Of a DNA stretch of 29,304 bases, positions 24,901 to 29,304 are shown in pieces (position 1 is the first letter of the stretch; each line of letters begins with the position of its first letter). This stretch comes from WHSV01 sp050694055. GTDB taxonomy: Bacteria; Actinomycetota; CADDZG01; WHSQ01. Below the pieces are notes generated by a model, which did not search any database, was not told the DNA's origin, and saw only the letters and a list, made by a program, of their open reading frames with translations. The position numbers were made by a program, and so were the translations under genes. Location: contig JBOGWX010000117.1 of the NCBI GenBank assembly GCA_050694055.1, positions 1 to 29,304 on the forward strand, read 5' to 3'.

Positions 24901-25013
24901 CGGCCCTCGAACGTCCAACCGTCGAGATGGACGAACGAGCGGTCCCGCCAGAGGGTGATCTCCTCGGTGCGCTCCCGAATCAGATCGAGGCGTTGTTCGT
25001 TCGTGATGTGCAT
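21927..25013 (-). CDS. Alpha-mannosidase, glycoside hydrolase family 38
   Basis: A 1028-residue retaining exo-alpha-mannosidase of the large bacterial/lysosomal-type GH38 family. A N-terminal beta region (about 1-240) precedes the catalytic domain. The catalytic domain carries the zinc motif HAHLDLAWLWP (His256, Asp258) and WLPDCFGFSP with the likely nucleophile Asp368. It also has FFTHKLNWSETNRFPYDLFWWEG, and the family's middle helical region (VKYLNRRAERDLVAAE...NQFHDILPGSSI, about 520-590). Beta-sandwich domains fill the rest. There is no signal peptide, so the enzyme acts in the cytoplasm on imported mannosides. ATG 25013 has GAGGGG at 7 nt. It lies 52 bp after the ROK kinase gene and upstream of the importer operon. 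Mannose is the likely product, but other alpha-linked sugars cannot be excluded. Confidence 0.94.
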   Translation of the reverse strand: MHITNEQRLDLIRERTEEITLWRDRSFVHLDGWTFEGRPLPRGAPWPERGGVRELGLPRVTIPELWPLDESRLELDVGGEGLLCLRYGGGRESRFGLDPNHQVFPLDERTFEVQVRAVARLPFGQPSRDARVKLSRLVWIDDVVNGFARRLTLIAEAARTLGSDPVIEPLISCAEAALNRIRWPSSTGAYVSRSAPSSRLRTVWELPEDLDPHPPDLTDEERASVASASEQLAQELESLKRRYPQHGELSLTGHAHLDLAWLWPMEETRRKAVRTYETVTNLMERYPEFKFNQSSAQVYAFIEEEEPDLFARIKKKVDTGQWEPIGGMWVEPDTNMPCGESLVRQLLYGQRYFKQKFDAEHRVCWLPDCFGFSPVLPQLLVDAGIENFFTHKLNWSETNRFPYDLFWWEGSDGSRVLAHSFDNPLGGYNGDVSPEEVVRTWQNFRGKHHHGESLLSVGFGDGGGGPTEEMIERARILEGFPAVPELRFALVDEFFERLHERVAKENIPVWVGEMYLELHRGTLTTQGRVKYLNRRAERDLVAAEVLSAVGALAGGQAPRSLEDEWRVLLRNQFHDILPGSSIREVNLTAEEELGGVVARAGRMIDRGLEQLGPLVAAPGDREGLIVFNPDLSSRPLMLELQGSLPGAQEVEQGSVITSDEAIEGLEVRTVLHASPPSELSVSTSHLENGFVRVELDSAGTIDRVFDKRATREVLAGRGNQLWAFVDKPREWDAWDIDASYMSSGEEIASLDSIDVVESGPHRAAIRIRRSFRSSTIVQDVRLWANSPRIEFRTSLDWADRRWLLKARFPLAIRSNVAVFESAFGVVERSTHRNTSWHAAQFEVVGHRFADLSEAGYGVALLNDGKYGHHVMGNELGISLLRSPIYPDPLADEGRHSFTYALYPHEGTWQEGGVLAAAEDLNRPLVCRRIAVAQESSWRPLRLWGTALGLGALKVLEDGGGLVLRCYEPHGARGEVGLDLPPGWKLEAELNVLEQAVGPAERSFTPFRVRSWLLTRSGHQRSQPDEGPD

Positions 25014-25065
25014 CGAAATCCCCTCGCCGGTCCTGGTGAGGCCGCCCTATTCGGCCTTCCCGTCA

Positions 25066-25980
25066 TCAAGCGCCCTGCGCGGCCCGTCGCACGAGCACCT
25101 TCGCGCCGCTGATCACGCTCGCCCTTCCCAGCTCTGCCTGCCGCACGGGCACGTCCCTGAATGGGTCCATTACCTTCTCCGAGGCGATCGCCTGGGTGAC
25201 CAGGTCGACGAAGAGGTCGGACTGAGCCACCCCACCGCCGATCAGGACCAGAGTTGGATCGAAGACGTACATGAGGTTCACGATTCCCTGCCCGAGGTAC
25301 GCCGCCGCTTCGGAGAGGATCCGCAGAGCGCGAGGCTCCCCACTCGCCGCCGCCGCAGCGACCGAGCGCGCGCTTACCCCGCTCCCGTCCCCGAGGCCGG
25401 CCGCGCGCGCGCGACCGGCGATGGCCGAACCCGAGGCCCAAGCCTCCAGACATCCCACCCGGCCGCAGGCGCACACTGCGGAGGCACTGGCGTTGATCGT
25501 TGTGTGACCCACCTCCAGTCCGAACCCCCTGCCACCGCGGAAGATCGTTTCGCCGGTCACGAATCCCGCCCCCACCCCGGTCGAGACCGTGAGGTAGAGG
25601 ACCGAGGGGAATCCCCGGCCGGCCCCCGCAACCGACTCGCCGAGGGCACCGAGGTTCCCGTCGTTCTCGAGCGCCACGGTGCATCCGAAAGTCTCGCTCA
25701 AGCCGCGTCCCAGGGGTAGATGCCACCAGCTGCGTGCCAGGTTCGGGGGGTCTACCACGAGGCCCGCGCTCGGGTCCAAGGGACCGGGGCATCCCACGGC
25801 AATCGCGGCCAAAGTCTGGTCGCAACTGAGTTTCTCGATCGCACTCGCGAGGACCAGGATGGGGTCTCCGGACCGTGGCGTAGGGAACTCAGCGGCTCCT
25901 TGCGTACGACCGGAGCCCGCGTCGAACAGCTCGATGAGCGTCTTGGTACCGCCGACGTCAATCGCCGCCAGTAGTGACAC
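25066..25980 (-). CDS. ROK-family sugar kinase
   Basis: A 304-residue ROK kinase that would phosphorylate the sugar released by the GH38 enzyme. The phosphate loop AAIDVGGTKTL is at the N terminus. GCPGPLDP, the catalytic-base motif LENDGN (near residue 105) and the ROK zinc motif CACGRVGCLEAWASG (about 165-180) follow. The length and lack of a DNA-binding domain mark it as a kinase and not a repressor. GTG 25980 is chosen because it begins directly at the ROK fold (VSLLAAIDVGG); this leaves a 23-bp overlap with the regulator gene. An in-frame extension upstream to 26139 would add 53 residues unrelated to the fold. The substrate could be mannose, glucose or an amino sugar; context favours mannose. 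Confidence 0.88.
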   Translation of the reverse strand: MSLLAAIDVGGTKTLIELFDAGSGRTQGAAEFPTPRSGDPILVLASAIEKLSCDQTLAAIAVGCPGPLDPSAGLVVDPPNLARSWWHLPLGRGLSETFGCTVALENDGNLGALGESVAGAGRGFPSVLYLTVSTGVGAGFVTGETIFRGGRGFGLEVGHTTINASASAVCACGRVGCLEAWASGSAIAGRARAAGLGDGSGVSARSVAAAAASGEPRALRILSEAAAYLGQGIVNLMYVFDPTLVLIGGGVAQSDLFVDLVTQAIASEKVMDPFRDVPVRQAELGRASVISGAKVLVRRAAQGA

Positions 25981-27214
25981 TTCGAGTCCCGTCGTGAACA
26001 CCCCAGCGCGGCGCGTAGGTGGCGTCGAGAAGCAATGAAGCCGCCCCCACGGCGCCCGCATCGTCGCCGGCAGTGGAGAGTTCGATCCGAACCGTGCGCC
26101 TCTCGGGCCCGATGACCCGTTCCCGAACCACTTCCTCAACCGCTTTGCGATACATCTCGCCGACGTGTCGAAAGCCGTTCCCGCCGAGCACCACGAGCTC
26201 GATGTCGAGGAGATTCACAAGCCCGACCACTCCGCAACCCAATAGGAAGCCAGATATCTCGATCTCCCGCCGGGCGAGCTCGTCGCCCTCTTGAGCGGCG
26301 CGGCAGACCATCTCGAAATCGAGTCTGGCGGGATCGGTCCCGATCTCGCCCCCCAGCATGCTGGGTCCACCCTCGGTCAGCCGATCGGCCACCGCTTTGA
26401 CGACGGCGCGCGGCGAGCAGTACGCCTCGACACAGCCACGGCTGCCACAGAAGCACCTCGGGCCGTCGGGATTGAGTATCAGATGGCCGAACTCACCGGC
26501 ATTGGTAGTCGTGCCCCTGTAGATATGGTCCTCGAGGAAGATTCCTGCTCCCACTCCGACGCCCATGTACACGAACGCGAAGTTGTGCACGCCCCTCGCT
26601 CCGCCCGCCCATCGTTCTCCGATAGCGGCAGCGGTTGCGTCGTTGTCGACGATCACCGGATACCCGGTCTTCTCCCTCAGCTCGTCGGCCAGCGTCACCT
26701 CATGCCAGCCCGGCAGGTTCGGCGGGTTGAACACGATGCCTCGAAGGTGATCGAGGGGGCCCGGCGACGCGACCCCCAAGCCGAGGATCGTCCCCGGGTC
26801 AACGTCTGCTTTCTCGATCAGCTCCGTCACCGACCCGGAGATCTGGTTGATGATCGTGATCGGCCCCCGTTCCGCCCGAGTCGGGTGCCGGGTCCTTTCG
26901 ATGACGCGACCGGAGAGGTCGATCACCACGAACGAGGTCTCCTCGCCGTCGACCTGGACCCCGATGGCGTGCCGCGCGTGGGGGTTGATCCGCAGCCGCA
27001 CCCGGCGCCGGCCCGAACCCGACGAGCTGTGACCGTCCTCCCCAACCAGACCGAGGTCCAGCAGTCGCCTGACGATATTGGACACGGTCTGCGCCGTTAG
27101 CCCCGTTCGGTCGGCGATCTCGACCCTGCTCACCCCCTCGCCCACCCGGATGGCCTCCATCACGACGCCTTCGTTGTAGTGCTTTATCCGGGGCAGGTTC
27201 GTGCCACTCCGCAT
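25958..27214 (-). CDS. ROK-family transcriptional repressor (NagC/XylR type)
   Basis: A 418-residue regulator. A winged helix-turn-helix occupies about residues 10-60 (EGVSRVEIADRTGLTAQTVSNIVRRLLDLGLV) and a basic Ser/Gly-rich linker follows. The C-terminal ROK fold contains LGLGVASPGPLD, VDNDATAAAIGE, FVYMGVGVGAG and the zinc motif CFCGSRGCVEAYCS (about 252-265). ROK repressors release DNA on binding a sugar or sugar phosphate. It is the first gene of the minus-strand locus, overlaps the ROK kinase and is followed by GH38, so it most likely controls mannoside use and its own synthesis. ATG 27214 has GGAGGGG about 12 nt upstream. Related AT-rich operator candidates lie at its own promoter and at the importer promoter. 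Confidence 0.92.
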   Translation of the reverse strand: MRSGTNLPRIKHYNEGVVMEAIRVGEGVSRVEIADRTGLTAQTVSNIVRRLLDLGLVGEDGHSSSGSGRRRVRLRINPHARHAIGVQVDGEETSFVVIDLSGRVIERTRHPTRAERGPITIINQISGSVTELIEKADVDPGTILGLGVASPGPLDHLRGIVFNPPNLPGWHEVTLADELREKTGYPVIVDNDATAAAIGERWAGGARGVHNFAFVYMGVGVGAGIFLEDHIYRGTTTNAGEFGHLILNPDGPRCFCGSRGCVEAYCSPRAVVKAVADRLTEGGPSMLGGEIGTDPARLDFEMVCRAAQEGDELARREIEISGFLLGCGVVGLVNLLDIELVVLGGNGFRHVGEMYRKAVEEVVRERVIGPERRTVRIELSTAGDDAGAVGAASLLLDATYAPRWGVHDGTRSVTTGGD

Positions 27215-27275
27215 CGCAGTCTGCGCCCCTCCCTTCTACCCAGAGCACCCACCGGTCGTGGCGCCTTCTCGGCGT

Positions 27276-27305
27276 AGTTTAGGAATGCAATTTGATTAAT
27301 TCAAT
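27276..27305 (-). promoter_or_regulatory. Promoter with overlapping ROK operator candidate
   Basis: On the minus strand TTGAAT (27304-27299), 17 nt, then TAAACT (27281-27276) resembles a sigma70-like promoter for the ROK regulator. The -35 lies within TTGA-TTAAT-TCAA (27292-27304), an imperfect palindrome in AT-rich DNA that stands out from its GC-rich surroundings. The plus strand here, ATTTGATTAAT, matches the ATTTGATTTAT at the importer promoter. Autorepression is the simplest reading. Confidence 0.5.
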
Positions 27306-27306
27306 C

Positions 27307-27328
27307 CCTTCGAACCAGCCTTCGAACC
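27307..27328. repeat. Twin CCTTCGAACC boxes upstream of the ROK promoter
   Basis: CCTTCGAACC occurs at 27307-27316 and again at 27319-27328, spaced 12 bp apart. Each contains the palindrome TTCGAA. The pair abuts the predicted -35 element of the ROK regulator, a position typical of an activator site. Confidence 0.45.
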
Positions 27329-27396
27329 TTGGAGCGTGCGACGTATGCCGCGAGCCCTCGAAGAGTTCTCGGTCGTTGCGTAACGAACAGGGTTGC

Positions 27397-27413
27397 GCCC
27401 CGATGGGCGGGGC
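27397..27413 (-). terminator. Small hairpin after the amidase gene
   Basis: GCCCC (27397-27401) pairs with GGGGC (27409-27413) around a 7-nt loop, 28 bp beyond the amidase stop on the minus strand. No T tract follows. TCGTT/AACGA (27373-27386) is a second short hairpin nearby. Either could end the amidase transcript, but the evidence is weak. Confidence 0.25.
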
Positions 27414-27440
27414 TCGAAATTCGGACCAGAGCTAGTTACG

Positions 27441-29168
27441 TTAGTCGACGATCAGGTAACTCGGTCCGCTGTAACCCGTCTCGTGGACCCGGTCCTTAGC
27501 CATCTTTCCCGTGACCTTGTAGCGGGTCCCGCTCGTGCGGTTGGGTAGCAGGAATGAAAGGAAGTAGCGGCCGGCGGAGTCCAGCGTCGCGTAGACCTCA
27601 GAGACCTTCTTGTAGCCGCTCGTCTTGGTCCTGCGCTTGAACAAGCGGAGCCTCACGGACTTGGTCGGGTGAGGGGGCCCCACCTCGCCTCCCACCGCCA
27701 CCCTTTTCTCTTTGGGCCCGTAGTGGTACACGCCCTCGAGATCTGGAGCGCGGTCGTTCGGAGCCAGCGTCACCGCATGCTTCACGCGGACGAGCGCGGG
27801 CCGGCTGTCGGAGCCCCAATAACCGGGGTGCGTCGCAAAGGTCGCGGCGAGCTTCGTCTTCTTTCCAGGGGTCAGTGACCTCGCCCACTCGCCGTCTTGG
27901 CCCGTCTGTACGGTGGAGTGCTGCTTCCAGCGCCCCACTCCCTTCTTTCGGAAGAGCGTCACCGTGCGATCGGGCAGCGGCTGCCCTTCGGCGTCAACGA
28001 GATTTCCAAACGCCGTCACCGCATCCCCGTAGCGAATCTTCTCTGCCGTGGTGTCGAGGCTGAGCTCGGTCGCCGTGCGGCCGCTTCCCACCTTGGTCTT
28101 CGTCTTGCGCCGAAGTTTGGGAAGTTGATCGTAGAGCTTGTTGCCGGGGCATGCGGTGAATCCCGCGTCGCGATGACCGGCGATCACCTTCATCCAGCGG
28201 CCGTTGAAGGTGTGCGAGCCGGTCGGATTGAGTCCGTGCCGGTCCGCTTCCCACGCCAGAAGCTCTTTCAGCGAACCCTTCATCTGGCTGGGAGGGCCGA
28301 TCCCGGTGAAGTTGCCCATGAGACTGATCCCTACGCTGCCCGAATTGAAGCCCGCAACGTGAGCGCCCGCGACCGCATAGTTGCGGTAGTCCTCGGAATC
28401 GTGAATCTCCCAGGGAGCGTAGTTGCGCGCCCACCGGCCCTCGAAGATCGTTCCGCTCCAGTCGATGACGAAGTTGTAGCCGATGTCACACCAACCGCGG
28501 CTCTTCGTGTGGTAGGCGTAGATTGCTCGCATCGTGGCCGCACCGTCGTAGTCGAAGTTCGAACCCGCAGTGTGGTGAACGAACAGTTGCCGCAGTGGAT
28601 GAAACGTGCGCTTGCAACCGCCCTTCGTCCGCTTGAGTGACTCGTTTGCGCCCCACTCGGCGCGCGTGACGATGTCCGGAGCGGTCGAGTCGGATGCGGT
28701 GGAGGCTTGCAGCGAGACCTCACGCGCGGGCCCATCGAGGGTGTTGAAGGACTCCATGGTCACCGGCCCCATCCACGCATCCTCTTTAGCGCCGAGACGC
28801 TTGCGGTACTCGACGTTCACCGGACGATCGACTTCGATGAGCCCGCTGAAGCGAGTGCTGCCCGTCTCCATGTCGTGGCTCACCGGCGCTATGCGCCACC
28901 TCGAGCTGGGCCCCGTCTCGTCGATGGTGCGATAGAGAACCCGCACGCCGTGGCTGCCCTCCCAGGTGAACCCGACGTGAGTCGGCCTGAAGGACAGCGC
29001 CACACTCCCGCGCGCCCCGTCGAAGGTGACGCTTCGCATGAGGGTCTCCGGCACCCGGATGGTCCTCGCCGGAGCGACCATGGCGTTCGCCAGTGACCCC
29101 GCCACCAGGGCCACGACTACGACGATGCGCAGGCGCGCAGCGCGCTGCGACGGTGATGTCCGAGACAT
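27441..29168 (-). CDS. Secreted peptidoglycan-recognition-type N-acetylmuramoyl-L-alanine amidase
   Basis: A 575-residue exported amidase that would cut the lactyl-peptide bond of peptidoglycan. The signal peptide is residues 1 to about 34. Residues 40-160 form a beta-rich domain without an obvious family. The PGRP/amidase-2 domain (about 165-355) has ITRAEWGAN-like VTRAEWGAN, zinc ligands His198 (FVHHTAG), His332 (IAGHRD) and Cys340 (TACPG), and the YNFVIDWSG and GAHVAGFNSGSVGISLMGNF blocks, so it looks active. Two Ig-like beta domains with repeated strands follow (about 370-575), as in surface or wall-binding tails. ATG 29168 is fixed by GGGAGGGAAG 7 nt upstream; an in-frame start further up (29267) would put 33 unrelated residues before the signal peptide. 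It is transcribed alone, upstream of the ROK locus on the same strand. Confidence 0.92.
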   Translation of the reverse strand: MSRTSPSQRAARLRIVVVVALVAGSLANAMVAPARTIRVPETLMRSVTFDGARGSVALSFRPTHVGFTWEGSHGVRVLYRTIDETGPSSRWRIAPVSHDMETGSTRFSGLIEVDRPVNVEYRKRLGAKEDAWMGPVTMESFNTLDGPAREVSLQASTASDSTAPDIVTRAEWGANESLKRTKGGCKRTFHPLRQLFVHHTAGSNFDYDGAATMRAIYAYHTKSRGWCDIGYNFVIDWSGTIFEGRWARNYAPWEIHDSEDYRNYAVAGAHVAGFNSGSVGISLMGNFTGIGPPSQMKGSLKELLAWEADRHGLNPTGSHTFNGRWMKVIAGHRDAGFTACPGNKLYDQLPKLRRKTKTKVGSGRTATELSLDTTAEKIRYGDAVTAFGNLVDAEGQPLPDRTVTLFRKKGVGRWKQHSTVQTGQDGEWARSLTPGKKTKLAATFATHPGYWGSDSRPALVRVKHAVTLAPNDRAPDLEGVYHYGPKEKRVAVGGEVGPPHPTKSVRLRLFKRRTKTSGYKKVSEVYATLDSAGRYFLSFLLPNRTSGTRYKVTGKMAKDRVHETGYSGPSYLIVD

Positions 29169-29304
29169 TGGAGCTTCCCTCCCGCGCGAGAAGTGCCACA
29201 CCATAGGCGCGGGTTTGCCTACTGAAAAGAGGTCTTCGGACAGCGTCCAGTTGAATGTTGCTGGCAACGGGGGGAAATCCCAGGTCAGCGCCGCTTTTCC
29301 TGCT
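29169..29304. other. Upstream region of the amidase gene, running off the right edge
   Basis: It contains the amidase ribosome binding site (GGGAGGGAAG on the minus strand, about 29174-29184). I see no second gene and no clear promoter hexamers. Confidence 0.4.

Noticed and set aside
25981..26139. N-terminal extension of the ROK kinase to the ATG at 26139
   Set aside because: The added residues overlap the regulator gene in another frame and do not resemble a ROK fold. GTG 25980 begins at the phosphate loop.
29169..29267. Extended amidase start at 29267
   Set aside because: It would place 33 residues before a normal signal peptide. ATG 29168 has a strong ribosome binding site.

Overview
The window looks like chromosome of a high-GC actinobacterium. 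The support is: a DUF222/13E12-type HNH protein (a family largely confined to Actinomycetota), an amt-glnK-glnD nitrogen cluster with a GlnR-type operator in front of it, a Hanks-type Ser/Thr kinase, a sugar ABC system with no ATPase of its own, and strong G/C preference at third codon positions. I see no tRNA, rRNA, CRISPR array, insertion sequence or phage module. Genus and class cannot be fixed from what is visible. || Layout, left to right. (1) 1-1540: the last 36 codons of an unidentified gene, a strong hairpin, then the HNH protein. (2) 1623-4796: a plus-strand run of fatty-acyl-CoA-synthetase-like enzyme, alpha/beta hydrolase and 6-phosphogluconolactonase, ending at a hairpin between convergent genes. 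(3) 4877-9581, minus strand: a membrane-bound GGDEF-EAL cyclic-di-GMP protein and, upstream of it, a secreted subtilisin-like protease with two extraordinary low-complexity segments. (4) 9582-9885: a 304-bp divergent control region carrying four 5-mers phased at 11 bp that match the GlnR box. (5) 9886-15566: amt, glnK, glnD, then a transmembrane Ser/Thr kinase. (6) 15691-18382: two exported proteins, one LVIVD-like and membrane-anchored, one CAP-domain. (7) 18472-27214, minus strand: a glycoside locus made of a ROK repressor, ROK sugar kinase, GH38 alpha-mannosidase, lipoprotein solute-binding protein and two permeases. (8) 27441-29168, minus strand: a secreted peptidoglycan-recognition-type amidase. 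|| How the parts work together. Region 5 is the standard ammonium module: the Amt channel, its PII partner GlnK with Tyr51, and the nucleotidyltransferase GlnD that modifies PII. Region 7 reads as one pathway. The lipoprotein and two permeases import an oligosaccharide, probably energised by a shared MsiK-like ATPase encoded elsewhere. The cytoplasmic GH38 enzyme releases mannose or a similar sugar, the ROK kinase phosphorylates it, and the ROK repressor controls two promoters. I can place a sigma70-like promoter with 17-bp spacing in front of both transcription units, and each overlaps a related AT-rich operator candidate. || The most distinctive items are the protease (18 tryptophans at exact five-residue spacing, plus a roughly 95-residue Asp/Arg insert), the GlnR-type operator and the paired ROK operators. 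No wholly new system is evident. These are unusual architectures and regulatory inferences on otherwise recognisable families.
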